Shown piece by piece: positions 27,523 through 38,319 of a stretch of 64,000 nt of DNA; within the stretch, counting starts at the first letter, position 1; each line of letters starts with the position of its first letter. Origin of the DNA: Enterobacter sp. R4-368. GTDB lineage: Bacteria > Pseudomonadota > Gammaproteobacteria > Enterobacterales > Enterobacteriaceae. The position numbers and the translations under genes are program-made. The DNA is taken from the NCBI RefSeq assembly GCF_000410515.1, contig NC_021500.1, positions 3,596,001 to 3,660,000 on the forward strand, given 5' to 3'. The notes below the pieces were generated by a model. It had not been told where the DNA came from. It searched no databases and was given only the letters and a program-made list of their open reading frames with translations.

Positions 27523-29543
27523 AACACCTCCCTAAATACGCTATCACTACCACTGGTTAACACTGCCAGCATTTCCGCTTCGTGAGTGGCGATTTCTTCT
27601 TCCCCCCACTGATTGTTCTTCTTCATCAGCTCCATCATGGCGAGCAGTTTCAGACTATCAATTTCATTACGCTCAAGGCTCGCTTCGAAGTACTCTTGCT
27701 TTTGTTTTGGCTGGAAATTACTAAGTCGCGAATTCTTGCTGTGGCTAATCAGACTGAGGTTGCCGAAGGTATGCAACGATGTATCTGGTAATGTCCTATA
27801 GCCATCCATGGGGTGCTGGGGATAGAAATGCTCTACTGAGCTTCGGAAGGTAAATTCGAAACGTTTGACTACTTCAGCTTTATGTCTGTCACGGCACCAG
27901 AGTAAGTAGTCCAGGTAATTGAATACCAGGTTGTTTGCTATCATCCCAAAGCGCATCTTCTTCTTAATCTTGTCCGACAGTACCACAGGTTGGAGATGTA
28001 GCTCTTTACCGTAGATAATCTCAAAATATGATTTTGGTTCTTGTTCTGCCAGGAAGTTTTGAAAGACAAACGAGGAGGCGAGATGCTCCAGATACCCGAG
28101 GTACTTCCTTGCATCTATCTGGTTTTCAGTGGAATGGGCATTAAACAGATAGTACAAAGCTCCATTCAACCAGTGTTTATAAACCAGAGTAGGGGTTGAA
28201 ACATGGAATGCGGAAAGTAGCATCAGAATCTGTCGGTTGATGTCTACATAGCTACCATCATCTTCATTAAACGTATTGGTATAACTGGTGCTCTTTTCCG
28301 AATACCAACGCAGGCGTTTCAAACTCCAGCTATCGCTACCTTTCGCGAACTCTCGTTTTATCACGAACTGATCAAAAAGGTATTTGCATTTGAGAAGTGC
28401 AAAGACGAAATCCTGTACCGCTTTAACCGGGTCATTCTGCTTTAACAGTCGAAGTTCGAACTGTTCGATTAATTGTTTGTCGTCAAGCGGAACATCCACT
28501 CTGACCTTCCCAGTTTGGCTATAGATACGCAGCACATGGAGCAGGAAGTTGGAAAAGTTGATCACACTATTAAATCGCTCTGAGCTACCTTCATCTTCTT
28601 CACTTCTTTCACCACTTACGATAGAAGATGACTTGATGATGTCAGCCAGTGTGCGGTTTGTTTGGTTCTCTCTTTTGCCAAGCTCCGAAGTCGATGGGAT
28701 AAGCATGCCAGCTAGAGAATTAAAATCAGGAGGCACAAATTGCCCCCAATTTTCCTGCCCAAATAATTGATGACGTTCGGCTGGTGTAAAACCATACTGG
28801 ACATAACGTTCCATGTTTGCGCAGGCATCCCATACTCGTGAAAGGGTGTTAAGGCTGCCTTGTCTTTCCTGCGGATCTGTTATTTGGTTGAGTATCGCCA
28901 TGAGCCGTGCTTTCACAACCTCATGCTTTTCGAGTTGCTCACCTCGGTTGTTCATCACCTCAAAAAAATGATTGAGGTCGGTATCGGCAGGCACTTCTAT
29001 TCGGGCAATTTGTACATGGTCGAACAGGTAGGTACAGAAATGATTTAATGACTCGCCAACTAGTTTCAAGTCGCGTAGTACCTTGCCAATAAGTTCATAG
29101 CCATTGATCAGCCCTTCGTTAAATTCCTTGCTCCGCAGTTTATGCGGTTCCACACCTTGCCAGAGTCGCTCAAATGTTTCGCCAGATTTGGGTCTGCTCT
29201 CAAAACCTAAATTGAGGCCCCGATACCAGTTCATATCCAGCGTGTGGCCTGCATGCTTTTTTAACCAGTTAGCAAGAAGGGATAGGGTAGTGAAACGCTG
29301 CTGTCCGTCGATTATCTCTGACTGCCCATCAGAGCGAGTGAACACGACCAACGTACCGATGTAGTAAGTTTGAGGAAGTGGACTATGAAGGCTTTTTTGC
29401 TGGTAGTCGAGAATGTCCTGCACAAGTTGAGTGATTTCACCCTCTCCCCAGGCATAGTTACGCTGGTACATGGGGATAAGATAACGAGATGCATCGCCCA
29501 GTAATGCTCTGACCGTAAAGGATGTTACCTTTGCATCACTCAT
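27519..29543 (-). CDS. DUF262-DUF1524 protein (GmrSD/SspE-like nuclease), inside a type I operon
   Basis: A 674-residue protein. The N-terminal DUF262 domain has the nucleotide-binding motifs [10 protein letters not shown] (23-32) and IIDGQQR (77-83). The C-terminal DUF1524 domain has the HNH-like motif EHFYPQHP (about 571-578) followed by GNL (594) and NSRL. In GmrSD this architecture gives an NTP-stimulated nuclease against modified phage DNA; in SspE it senses phosphorothioation. Here it is between hsdS and hsdR and overlaps its neighbours, so it may be a second effector of the same modification system. Confidence 0.9.
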   Translation of the reverse strand: MSDAKVTSFTVRALLGDASRYLIPMYQRNYAWGEGEITQLVQDILDYQQKSLHSPLPQTYYIGTLVVFTRSDGQSEIIDGQQRFTTLSLLANWLKKHAGHTLDMNWYRGLNLGFESRPKSGETFERLWQGVEPHKLRSKEFNEGLINGYELIGKVLRDLKLVGESLNHFCTYLFDHVQIARIEVPADTDLNHFFEVMNNRGEQLEKHEVVKARLMAILNQITDPQERQGSLNTLSRVWDACANMERYVQYGFTPAERHQLFGQENWGQFVPPDFNSLAGMLIPSTSELGKRENQTNRTLADIIKSSSIVSGERSEEDEGSSERFNSVINFSNFLLHVLRIYSQTGKVRVDVPLDDKQLIEQFELRLLKQNDPVKAVQDFVFALLKCKYLFDQFVIKREFAKGSDSWSLKRLRWYSEKSTSYTNTFNEDDGSYVDINRQILMLLSAFHVSTPTLVYKHWLNGALYYLFNAHSTENQIDARKYLGYLEHLASSFVFQNFLAEQEPKSYFEIIYGKELHLQPVVLSDKIKKKMRFGMIANNLVFNYLDYLLWCRDRHKAEVVKRFEFTFRSSVEHFYPQHPMDGYRTLPDTSLHTFGNLSLISHSKNSRLSNFQPKQKQEYFEASLERNEIDSLKLLAMMELMKKNNQWGEEEIATHEAEMLAVLTSGSDSVFREVL

Positions 29544-30969
29544 AGTAGTTCATCTCCTTGAACAGCCTCACCAGCTCATCTTGCTCATAGTTACCGGTAC
29601 GGCGGTTATTATTATTTTCTGAAGCCCGAATTGTGAGTAATGGTATAGATAGCACATCACCAGGTACTCTGGCTTCTTTGATTACCCGGAAAAGATTATT
29701 TTCCAGCACGTACTTATCCATAGTCGCTAGCTGTACCACCTGCTGTCGGATTCGGCATCTGTAGGCCCAGATAAAGCTTTTTTCAATTGCAGCAGATAAC
29801 GACTGCCCACCAAATTTGTCGATATAAAAGATCAGAGCACAATCAAACATAGTGCGTATATATTGATCCCCTGTTCGATAGCGATTTCTATAGCTATTTA
29901 ACGTTCTTAGTATCCGGGTTGCCATTTCACCAAGGGCTGTGCCCTGAATCATTAACGACTTTTGAGTGTGCGTGCTGACATGCTCACTGGTGATAATTGC
30001 CGATACCTGTTGCTGATAGTGTTCCGCCATTTCGAAAAAGCGTCTTCCATTGATAATCATCTGATCGAGATGGAAAGGGAAACGCATTTTCTGGCCATCA
30101 ATCTTGCGCTGGTACTGATTGTTATAGTCATCCACAAAATGGTGAGCCATGCGCAAAGATTCTACATAAGGGAACTGACCAATCTGGTCAAGGTTGATCC
30201 CTTTGAATAGGCCAACCTCATCCTTACCAAAGAAACGAGCTGAATTCCCCTGTGACCACTGACGTACCCTGTAGAGATAGGATGCGAAAAGATTAGCCAG
30301 GTCATCACTATGCAATCCTTCCCAATGAGCAACGGATGCAGCTTTCAGTTCTACCTCATGGCTGGCGAACTCACGTAGATGGAAGGCCTTAAGCAGATCG
30401 TGTGGATCCAGATCCCGCCCTCGGGCATTTTGTGAGTCGAAGAACTGAAAAGCTTCAGACAGGTCAGTCAGCACAAAGACCACCAACTGGCAGCGGTTGA
30501 GGAGAAAATCAATATGTTGCTCGCTGAATTCTCGATGGCTAACCCTGCGTTTTAGCTCCTGATAATTCTGGTACAGATTGTATTCCGATACCTGACTGGC
30601 AAAGCGTTGCCGTCCCATAAAACCTTCAACGGAGGGCTTTAGCTGGGTTAGCGCTTCCTGCAAATCCTGACGTTCCAATTCAGCAAGTCGGGTTTCGATA
30701 ATGGCCCATACTGCCAGTATTAATGTTAAAGTTCGTTGCTGACCATCGACGATATCCAGTCTAGGTTCTTCATTGCTCTCAGGCTGATGAAACACTACTG
30801 AGCCCAAGCGGTAGGCCGATTTATCGAGATGACTGTTTATGTCCGCAAACAGTTCACTGATATTTTTTACCGTCCATTTATAAGGACGTTGATAGGCCGG
30901 AATGGCTACGTCAGTCAGGCTCAAAAGACCCTTGACGGACAGAACTGTCTTATCAAGGGTATGTTTCAT
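29536..30969 (-). CDS. DUF262 protein without nuclease domain
   Basis: A 477-residue protein with the DUF262 motifs [10 protein letters not shown] (23-32) and IVDGQQRT (73-80), and [20 protein letters not shown] typical of the family. Unlike its partner it has no DUF1524 HNH motif at the C-terminus. It overlaps hsdS by four bases and the DUF262/DUF1524 gene by eight. I infer a hetero-complex in which this subunit supplies NTP binding or sensing and the other cuts. Confidence 0.88.
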   Translation of the reverse strand: MKHTLDKTVLSVKGLLSLTDVAIPAYQRPYKWTVKNISELFADINSHLDKSAYRLGSVVFHQPESNEEPRLDIVDGQQRTLTLILAVWAIIETRLAELERQDLQEALTQLKPSVEGFMGRQRFASQVSEYNLYQNYQELKRRVSHREFSEQHIDFLLNRCQLVVFVLTDLSEAFQFFDSQNARGRDLDPHDLLKAFHLREFASHEVELKAASVAHWEGLHSDDLANLFASYLYRVRQWSQGNSARFFGKDEVGLFKGINLDQIGQFPYVESLRMAHHFVDDYNNQYQRKIDGQKMRFPFHLDQMIINGRRFFEMAEHYQQQVSAIITSEHVSTHTQKSLMIQGTALGEMATRILRTLNSYRNRYRTGDQYIRTMFDCALIFYIDKFGGQSLSAAIEKSFIWAYRCRIRQQVVQLATMDKYVLENNLFRVIKEARVPGDVLSIPLLTIRASENNNNRRTGNYEQDELVRLFKEMNYYE

Positions 30970-32297
30970 GGCTGGTGATCCAATGGTAAACGGATGCGTC
31001 CGGTCAGCAGCTGTTGCATCATTCCCTGTTTTATATCGCGGACCTTGGCTAGTTTTTGCTCTAGCGCTGTGAGTTCAGCATCCATATCTGAGAGGATGTT
31101 GGCGATGGCTGTTTGTTCTTCATTTGTAGGTGGCATCAAGAATTTAAAACTTCTAATATCCTGAGGGCTTATATGAGGAATTGCTGTGACTGTTTTTACA
31201 GCGTCACAATGTTCAGTGAAAAATTGACTGCAAATCCATTCTTTTAAAAAGCCTTGATCAACGAAACTAGTTCTAACCCTAGCTACTCGCTGTAATAATA
31301 CTGCAGGTAAATCACTATCGGATAATTGAGCAAAGCTTCTGCCGACTAAGGAACCATCCATGGAAATAACTATATCTCCAGCATAAAGCTCATATTGCTT
31401 AATGTCGGCACTGATCTCTGGCCAATACTGGGTAATACCATCACTCCAATCAGTGATACCACGCTTAACATTTGAGCCGCGAAGTAACCTAATGCCAGAG
31501 TCAGAATATTTATTGCTGGAGAAAGGGAATCCTGTTAGTAAATCACATACCTGACCAACACTCAAAACTTTCCAATCTTCCGGAATCGACCCAAGTTCGC
31601 TGGCCTTATAGCTTTTGCTAGTACCATCAGGATGTTTAGCAAATTGAGGTAAGCGGGTACGGCCAGTCAGCAGTTGCTGCATGGTGGCGGTTTTGATTGC
31701 CTGTTTTTTGGCGATCAGCTGCTCAAACTCAGTAATTAGTGCATTTGTATCGGATAGTACATTAGCGATGATTATTTGTTCTTTTTGAGGAGGGAGAATA
31801 ATCTCTAAATTTTTTATAATTCCGCTGCTTAGATTTTCTTGTCCCCCAGAGTTGCTCAACTCTCTTATTTGTTCATATTTTGATACCAACAGATGTAAAA
31901 CATATTCCTTTGAGCACAATTCGCTTAATTCGATAGCGGCACAGGCTTGGTTTATCGTTGCATCAATCCCTAGAAGTGCAACCTTACCGCGAGTTTTTCC
32001 TTGACCATACATAGCCATTAAAATGGTGCCAGCTTTGCACCATTTAGCAGACGATCCTTTTAATCCCTTTTGTGTGATGAATTCATTGGCTTCAAATATC
32101 TCACCACCATCAATTAGGGTTGTAGTAACCCACGGAATATCACCATCCCAGTATTCGGGATTTTTTCGGTTAGGAGTTCCCCCAGAAAAAATAGTGGCAA
32201 GCTCTCCAAGTAATCTTAACTCCCAACCCTCCGGAAATGATACTTGCGGCATGGATGTTCCGTTCATTTCCATTTTGTCACACTGTTCTCGAATCAT
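30966..32297 (-). CDS. hsdS: Type I specificity subunit HsdS (operon 1)
   Basis: A 443-residue two-TRD subunit that sets the DNA target. The first TRD follows PEGWELRLLGELATIFSGGTPNRK; the central conserved helix is LSDTNALITEFEQLIAKKQAIK; the second TRD follows GSIPEDWKVLSVGQV; and the C-terminal repeat of the helix is LSDMDAELTALEQKLAKV. ATG 32297 makes an ATGA overlap with the hsdM stop; an ATG two codons earlier (32303) is also possible. Confidence 0.93.
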   Translation of the reverse strand: MIREQCDKMEMNGTSMPQVSFPEGWELRLLGELATIFSGGTPNRKNPEYWDGDIPWVTTTLIDGGEIFEANEFITQKGLKGSSAKWCKAGTILMAMYGQGKTRGKVALLGIDATINQACAAIELSELCSKEYVLHLLVSKYEQIRELSNSGGQENLSSGIIKNLEIILPPQKEQIIIANVLSDTNALITEFEQLIAKKQAIKTATMQQLLTGRTRLPQFAKHPDGTSKSYKASELGSIPEDWKVLSVGQVCDLLTGFPFSSNKYSDSGIRLLRGSNVKRGITDWSDGITQYWPEISADIKQYELYAGDIVISMDGSLVGRSFAQLSDSDLPAVLLQRVARVRTSFVDQGFLKEWICSQFFTEHCDAVKTVTAIPHISPQDIRSFKFLMPPTNEEQTAIANILSDMDAELTALEQKLAKVRDIKQGMMQQLLTGRIRLPLDHQP

Positions 32298-34756
32298 GCC
32301 CATTCCAGCCCCATTGCCTCAAGGTGAGCTGCAACTTTGGTTTCTAGCTCATCCACATTTTTAATAAGATCAGGCAGAGCCGCACTATAACGTTCTTCCA
32401 GTTCTTTCACTCTATTTGCTAATCGTTGCGTGACACGCTCAATCTCCGCTTCTAGGGCACCAGCCAAACTAGCCTTCCATTTATCCTGTACCAGCAGAAT
32501 TTTACTGTCGTTATCATTGAGCTTTGGATATTGAGAAAATACCGCAAGATCCAGTCGTTCCTGTGCTTCTTTATTCGCTTTTTTGGCTTTGGTTTCAGCA
32601 TCGAATAACGTCTGAGCAGATTTCAGTATTACCTTTTCCTCTTTATCCGTGGCAACTCTAAGGCGAGCCTTAACACTGGCAGCGGTTACCTTTTCTTTGT
32701 CGTTCATTGCATCGGCAAGTAGCCCATCTTCACCGCTGTTTTCTTCAAGGAAACTTTCCAGCGCTTGCACTGCTTCGTCATAAGCCACCTGCAGTTGCTC
32801 GAGCTGTTGTTGCTCGGTAGCAAAATAGCGAGCCACTATAAGGGCTGGCGGCAAGAGTTCAGCCTTATACTTCTTCTTACCAATTACTAGATCTGGCGTT
32901 TCTTTGAGTTTTTCGCCTTTTTCGACAATAAGTTCGCGAAGCATTTTACCCGCCTGCCAACCATCCTGACTCAGGACATAAACATCGTCCTGCATCACCT
33001 CCGTCCAGTAATCCATCAGTAACTGATAAATTGTATAGTTCTCAAGCAGCGGTACGTCAGTCGTGGTTTCTGAAGCATAAGCAGCGAGAAGTCGCTCACC
33101 AATTTCTTCAATCAGTTGTTTCGGTGAGTCTCCACGAGCAATTTCTTCAAGCTGACAGCCTGCAAACCACTTTTCAAAGGGTAAAAGTGCCCCAGCTCTG
33201 AAAGCGGCAAATTCCGGGTGTGCCAAGATAGTGGTCTTTACTTCACTTGCTTCGACTCGTGCATTGCTGTAACCAGGCCGGGCAGGTTCGAACAGTTCCT
33301 GACGTAAAGTCGGGAAAATTTTCCAGTAAGCACTAAGAGCATCGATATCACGATCGGGGATGCCACCAGCCAAATGACCAGAAAGGTCGTGCAGGTCTTC
33401 AGGATTGCTGCTGTCGATATAGCGAGGGATATTGAGGTTGAAGTCGTTGGCCGCAATTTCTGACAGCGGGACCATGCGACTGAAGCGGGGGATTTCCTGC
33501 TCACGATTAAACGCATCGACAATTTTATGGATGTCCTGGGCGCGAAGGCGATTTTTATTGCCGTCTTTAACAAAGCCCTTACTGGCATCGATCATAAAGA
33601 TGCCTTGCTGACTCTCGCCATTAGCGTTGAACGCTCGGAGCTGGGCATCTTCTTTATCGATGACAATGATGCATGCTGGGATACCCGTGCCGTAGAACAA
33701 GTTAGCGGGCAGGCCAATGATGCCTTTGATATAACCCTGTTTGAGCAGATTTTCACGAATACGCGCTTCGGCATTGCCACGGAACAGAACGCCGTGAGGT
33801 AAGATCACAGCACCTTTGCCGGTACTTTTCAGGCTCTTGATGATGTGCAACAGGAAAGCATAATCACCATTCTTTTCTGGTGGTATACCCCAGACAAAAC
33901 GGTCAAAAATATCGTTTGCAGCATCCAGCCCGCTGGTCCAGTTTTTGTTGGAGAAGGGGGGGTTAGCTACAGCAAAGTCGAAGGTTTTCAGATTATCGCT
34001 GCCATCTTTCCAGTGTGGATCGGCCAGGGTGTTACCTTTCCAGATTTTAGCGGTAGCGTTGTCATGCAGGATCATGTTCATGCGTGCCAGTGCGCTGGTC
34101 GCATAATCCATCTCTTGACCATAAATGGTCAGTCCTTTCGGACCGGCTTCGTCACTGGCTTTCAACAACAGTGAGCCTGAACCACAGGTAGGGTCATAAA
34201 CGGTAGCATCCTGTGGTGTCTGTTTACTGATGCCAATTACTTTCGCCAGAATGCGTGACACTTCTGCCGGGGTATAAAACTGCCCCTTGGATTTACCTGA
34301 CTCTGTAGCAAAGTGACGCATTAAATATTCGTAGGCATCACCCAGCAGATCGTCTCCATCAACGCGGTTGGCTGAGAGATCCAACCCTTCGAAGATTGCC
34401 ACCAGCTTGGAAAGGCGGTCGATCATCTCCTTGCCTTTACCCAGCTTGTCCTCATCATTGAAGTCGGCAATGTCGATAACACCTTTCAGGTCATTAGCTT
34501 CAGCCAGTAATCTGATGGTTTTGTTAATTTTTTCGCCAATTTCTTTGTTGCCTTTGAGAGCAACCATATCGTCGAAACTTGCCCCTTCCGGCACTTCAAT
34601 CATCGCGTAAGGGTTGCCCTTAGCTTTGTCAGAGACGTACTTCATAAACAGTAGGGTCAACACATAGTCTTTGTACTGTGAAGCATCCATTCCGCCACGC
34701 AACTCGTCGCAGCTCGCCCAAAGGGAGGAGTAAAGTTCGTTCTTCTTGATAGCCAT
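32294..34756 (-). CDS. hsdM: Type I methyltransferase subunit HsdM (operon 1), long form
   Basis: An N6-adenine methyltransferase with motif I DPTCGSGSLL and motif IV NPPFSNKNW. I chose ATG 34756 (MAIKKNELYSSLWAS), which gives 820 residues; the frame is open to 34858. This is longer than the usual roughly 500-residue HsdM because of a C-terminal extension of about 300 residues with a long charged coiled coil. First gene of a six-gene operon in which every junction overlaps. Confidence 0.93.
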   Translation of the reverse strand: MAIKKNELYSSLWASCDELRGGMDASQYKDYVLTLLFMKYVSDKAKGNPYAMIEVPEGASFDDMVALKGNKEIGEKINKTIRLLAEANDLKGVIDIADFNDEDKLGKGKEMIDRLSKLVAIFEGLDLSANRVDGDDLLGDAYEYLMRHFATESGKSKGQFYTPAEVSRILAKVIGISKQTPQDATVYDPTCGSGSLLLKASDEAGPKGLTIYGQEMDYATSALARMNMILHDNATAKIWKGNTLADPHWKDGSDNLKTFDFAVANPPFSNKNWTSGLDAANDIFDRFVWGIPPEKNGDYAFLLHIIKSLKSTGKGAVILPHGVLFRGNAEARIRENLLKQGYIKGIIGLPANLFYGTGIPACIIVIDKEDAQLRAFNANGESQQGIFMIDASKGFVKDGNKNRLRAQDIHKIVDAFNREQEIPRFSRMVPLSEIAANDFNLNIPRYIDSSNPEDLHDLSGHLAGGIPDRDIDALSAYWKIFPTLRQELFEPARPGYSNARVEASEVKTTILAHPEFAAFRAGALLPFEKWFAGCQLEEIARGDSPKQLIEEIGERLLAAYASETTTDVPLLENYTIYQLLMDYWTEVMQDDVYVLSQDGWQAGKMLRELIVEKGEKLKETPDLVIGKKKYKAELLPPALIVARYFATEQQQLEQLQVAYDEAVQALESFLEENSGEDGLLADAMNDKEKVTAASVKARLRVATDKEEKVILKSAQTLFDAETKAKKANKEAQERLDLAVFSQYPKLNDNDSKILLVQDKWKASLAGALEAEIERVTQRLANRVKELEERYSAALPDLIKNVDELETKVAAHLEAMGLEWA

Positions 34757-34961
34757 ATGGTGTCCGGTGAAAACAATACTGAGAACGCGCCAGGGGGTAA
34801 CAAGCACCAGTGCTGAAACGCTGCCTATGGCGTGAGAAATTAGGCGAGAGTTTACCAAGTTGAAAGCGTTGAGACTATGCCGATGAGGGTAAAGTACGAT
34901 GTAACCAGTGCATTATAACTTGGTCAAAACCAATGTTTATAATGTTGTAATATCGAGCCTA

Positions 34962-35573
34962 TTAGCTTTGACTGCATCCAAAAGATCGTTCCTCCCTGCT
35001 GTAATCTTTAGTGCGCTCTTTCGCAAAATAACTTAACCGAAACGTCAGTTGATCATAAACCTCACTGTAACCAGGTGAGTTAATATCCAAGTAATAAAGT
35101 GGATTATCGGGAAAGCGGGCTAGTGTCCAGTGCTCTAGGCGGTGACTAAGCTGTAAAGCACTTAGCCAGGCTTCCCGTATCAGAGACGCCAGGCCCGTCC
35201 CGTCTTCTTTGTAACTCCCTAGTCCATTGAACGTATCGTTATTCACGAACAACACCATGTGGTAATGCGATTTCTGATTAATCTCACCTACCTCCCGAAC
35301 CCAGGCATAGCGAAGGTGGCATGGATACGTTCGTGTACCCTGCTTCAACTTACTTCTGTAGCGTGCTGCAATCTTCGCATCGAGGGATTCAATGAAGCGA
35401 GATATCAGGCCCTGTCGGTTAATGAGCATATTGTCAGGAAGACGCAGGTCTACCCGTACCGCCATTGTACGTGCGTGCTCTACAGTCGCGTTATTTATAA
35501 CGCGTAGAATACGCTGTAGGTAAGTGGTGTTGAATGGTGCGTGCCGCCTATCGAGACGGATATCATCAATCAT
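34962..35573 (-). CDS. Inovirus Gp2/YagK-type protein with HUH-like motif, copy 1
   Basis: A 203-residue protein of the inovirus-type Gp2/YfjJ-YagK family found in P4-like islands. The motif SHYHMVLFV is a His-hydrophobic-His pattern like that of HUH replication/relaxase enzymes. It may act in replication of the excised island. No ssDNA phage genes accompany it. A second, diverged family member is at 37184. Confidence 0.72.
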   Translation of the reverse strand: MIDDIRLDRRHAPFNTTYLQRILRVINNATVEHARTMAVRVDLRLPDNMLINRQGLISRFIESLDAKIAARYRSKLKQGTRTYPCHLRYAWVREVGEINQKSHYHMVLFVNNDTFNGLGSYKEDGTGLASLIREAWLSALQLSHRLEHWTLARFPDNPLYYLDINSPGYSEVYDQLTFRLSYFAKERTKDYSREERSFGCSQS

Positions 35574-35903
35574 ATAATTTTCCTTGGGTAATGAATTACG
35601 GGCAGGGCAAAGCCTTACCCGTAATAGGCAGTTAAAGGGATTAAGGATTTAAAGGGTGGTAATACCAGCCATTAAGGCTGTCGTGTATGAGTGACCGTAT
35701 ATAGGTATGATGTTGAGATGATATTGTTTATATATAAGTCCTTTAATTAATATTACCAACCCGTCATGGGTTACTAATGACCAATCCACCAGCACCAGAG
35801 GCCGGATGATGGAAAGTGATTGATTTTTACTCCGAAGTTATATGCCCCCATATAATAATTTTCTGGTGTACTAATCAATCCTATGATTGCCTGGTACGTA
35901 TCG

Positions 35904-36286
35904 CTAAATTCGTATCTCCCGACTGTATATCCCTTTTCTGCATTGAGGGCAGCGTTTCTCGCCGCCATATGACAGACCGCCCATAGTGCATTGCCATTGG
36001 GTTGCTGTAATGACTGGAGGCAGTTGTGCCAGAAGACGCTGTAGCTTCGCCACTGCTGAAGGCCTTCCATTGACGGGAGCGAGATAGTGGCATTGCAGCA
36101 TTGCTTCCGGTTGTCTGTGAAGGATGTCGTGTTCGAACCAAGGCGATGACGTTCTTGTGGGGGGGGGGAAATCAACGGGCATCGGCAATGGTGGCAGAAC
36201 CATTCATCATCAACTGAATTAAGCTGGCTGATTGCGACGATCTCACCCGTTTTACGCTGTGCGATATAGCATTTGGGTATTTGCAT
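35904..36286 (-). pseudogene. Zinc-ribbon protein split by a 10-C homopolymer frameshift
   Basis: From ATG 36286 the frame reads CYIAQRKTGEIVAIS ... WFCHHCRCPL, then meets ten C (ten G on the plus strand, 36159-36168). The family continuation (SPWFEHD ... CPQCRKGIYSRE) is in the minus-one frame down to 35904. Joined, it gives about 127 residues with CxxC pairs typical of the putative zinc-ribbon proteins of enterobacterial islands. The unshifted frame runs on to 35774 but lacks those motifs. It may be phase variation, programmed slippage or a sequencing error. Confidence 0.65.
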
Positions 36287-36296
36287 GATCCGGTCC

Positions 36297-36830
36297 TCAC
36301 ACTGGTCGGGTGGCTCGGATGTAATCATCAGCGAGAGCCTTGAGGCCCCGGTACGTACGCTGTTTTATTGCCAGCCATTGCTTCAGGGGGTCAGGAAGCG
36401 ACAGGTGCAGTTCATACCATTCCTTCATATCCTTGCCCGTTACCAGTTCACACCAGCACAGCAATGTCAGCGTCTGGCGTAAGCCTGGCTGTACATGCAA
36501 ACGGAACAACATCTGCAACTGGTCCGCCAGTCGACTTTTTCCCAGTCGGTAACATTCGCTGAGCAGTACTCCGGGCAGAAGGGAATAATCGATGTTCTTG
36601 GTCAGACGGGGAATGGTAGTACACGACTCAACAAGCCCGGTGCGGGTTAACGGCAACAGGCGCTGGGGGAGCACTACTTCAACTGAATGACCTTCCGGTA
36701 TCAGGCAGGACGTTATAGTCAGTCGGTGCCACTGCGTTATTTGCTGATGGTATAAGCCGTGGAACACATTAATACGAGTAAAATCATCAAGCCAGGTCTG
36801 ATAATGGTTGAGCAAAGGTGAATTGTTCAT
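36297..36830 (-). CDS. Hypothetical island protein
   Basis: A 177-residue protein, leucine-rich and soluble by appearance, with no motif I recognise. It lies between alpA and the zinc-ribbon gene in the same orientation, ending 10 bases before the latter's start, so it is likely co-transcribed. Similar uncharacterised genes sit beside alpA in P4-type islands. Confidence 0.6.
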   Translation of the reverse strand: MNNSPLLNHYQTWLDDFTRINVFHGLYHQQITQWHRLTITSCLIPEGHSVEVVLPQRLLPLTRTGLVESCTTIPRLTKNIDYSLLPGVLLSECYRLGKSRLADQLQMLFRLHVQPGLRQTLTLLCWCELVTGKDMKEWYELHLSLPDPLKQWLAIKQRTYRGLKALADDYIRATRPV

Positions 36831-36937
36831 TTTGATATTCCTTAATACATAAATGACAGGCAGCCGTGAGTCTCCGCGAGGCGCGGTTAAGGCATGATGG
36901 TCAGGATTTTTGTTGACGCGTGGAGAAGGGCTTTACG

Positions 36938-37144
36938 CTAAGTGCGGGATTCTTCAATACGGGCCTGAAGCCAGGCTTCGACTTCACTCTGTAGCCAGCG
37001 GGAACTGCGCCCCAGTTTGATGGGTTTTGGAAATACTCCATCTTTGATGAGCTTGTAAAACCACTTATCAGTTAGCCCGGTGAGCCGGGTGATAAAAGCC
37101 ATATCGACAAACTGATCTTCAAGCAGGGAAGGTTTACTGGTCAT
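36938..37144 (-). CDS. alpA: AlpA-family excision/regulatory protein
   Basis: A 68-residue MerR-like winged HTH (FITRLTGLTDKWFYKLIKDG ... FPKPIKLGRSSRW). AlpA proteins act as transcription factors or excisionases for P4/CP4-type integrases. It is on the minus strand, far from either integrase gene. Confidence 0.93.
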   Translation of the reverse strand: MTSKPSLLEDQFVDMAFITRLTGLTDKWFYKLIKDGVFPKPIKLGRSSRWLQSEVEAWLQARIEESRT

Positions 37145-37183
37145 AACTGGGCTCTCCGGTATCTAAAGGGGACCGGAGTCGGT

Positions 37184-37780
37184 TTATGAATTACTGCTGC
37201 CCACTCCGGCATAGGTACCGGTGGTGCTGTAAAAAAGTGTCGTTAGCTTATTCTGTTTTTCTGGGGCGGCCCTATCTTGCAGGTTCAGGAACCACATTAC
37301 ATCCCAAATCAGATAACCATTCTTCTGGGATTCTTTCGTTAGATAGCTGGCAATACGCCTCAAACTTTTAACGTCTTCGTCGTTGTAATAGTCAACGACG
37401 TTATTGATGTTGTCCTGGTAGCAGTCCTTCGGTTTACAACGTTCGTATTTCCTTTCGTCGTTAGTTATCTTCAGCCACAAGTCACCTATCTGTTGAATAA
37501 ACGGAAATGACTTCTGGTGCTTTTGCCCCTTAAGATAAAAAATGGCATGAGCATGGATAGCATTTGTTTTTGTCCATTCCAACACCCAGAAGCAACCGCA
37601 GAGAGGAGGCATTTGCATTACAGCCTGAGTTAATTCCCGGAGATCATCCTGTATCTCAAATGAGGAATTACGAATGAATCGGTTAGTACCACGGTGGTAA
37701 TCAAAATCCATTCGAAATGCCAGTATTATTGATTGACATTCAAGGATCTTATTCAGATGGTGGTTAATCATATTCAGCAA
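37184..37780 (-). CDS. Inovirus Gp2-like protein with HUH-like motif, copy 2
   Basis: A 198-residue protein with the pattern WTKTNAIHAHAIFYLKG (His-x-His, HUH-like) and downstream conserved-looking ASYLTKE. It is distantly similar in plan to the protein at 34962. Possibly a replication protein for the excised island. Its start at 37780 is plausible but the ribosome site is weak. Confidence 0.6.
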   Translation of the reverse strand: MLNMINHHLNKILECQSIILAFRMDFDYHRGTNRFIRNSSFEIQDDLRELTQAVMQMPPLCGCFWVLEWTKTNAIHAHAIFYLKGQKHQKSFPFIQQIGDLWLKITNDERKYERCKPKDCYQDNINNVVDYYNDEDVKSLRRIASYLTKESQKNGYLIWDVMWFLNLQDRAAPEKQNKLTTLFYSTTGTYAGVGSSNS

Positions 37781-38319
37781 GAAATCATTGGGAGTGATTT
37801 TTTAAAGTGTGGGAAATGTCTCTGCATTGTGTTGTTCCTTTGGATGAGCCCAAAGGAACAGTAGTAACTGTTTTTTTTTGTAATGCAATCAAGAATGTTA
37901 CCTGTCTAGCTGATCCAGTTTTTTACTGCTAGTAATGTACCATCTACTGGTGGGATAGTTGTAATATGCTGAGATCTACTTTCCTATAATACCAATTAAC
38001 CTTAATTATCAAATTCGGACAAGTAACCCCCATTCTGATAGCTAATGAGACTCACACCCGATAACGAGATCCTGAATGCGTTGGATTAAACATTTTCAGT
38101 AAACATCGAGAGGTGTTTATCATGGTCCTTGTTCGATATAACAATCGGCGATAACGTAAGAATTATGTATTGGCTACTCCATCGGCTGGATCAGCGTTGA
38201 TGAGGAACAGGGTTATGCTACCACCATCTTACGGGTGAAATGTGACTCGCATCGCAACAAAATGAGGCTTTTATGTTATCGTTATGCACATTCTTAAATT
38301 TGCATAACGAATAACCATT
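37781..38319. other. Non-coding stretch with a possible gene remnant
   Basis: About 540 AT-rich bases. No complete gene is seen. An open stretch 38160-38297 without a start codon reads like coding sequence (GWISVDEEQGYATTILRV) and may be the 3' remnant of a deleted gene. The region lies between divergent transcription units and probably holds both promoters. Confidence 0.4.

Noticed and set aside
35774..36158. Continuation of the zinc-ribbon gene's upstream frame to 35774
   Set aside because: It lacks the zinc-ribbon motifs, which are found in the minus-one frame after the C-tract. I treat the extension as an accidental open frame.
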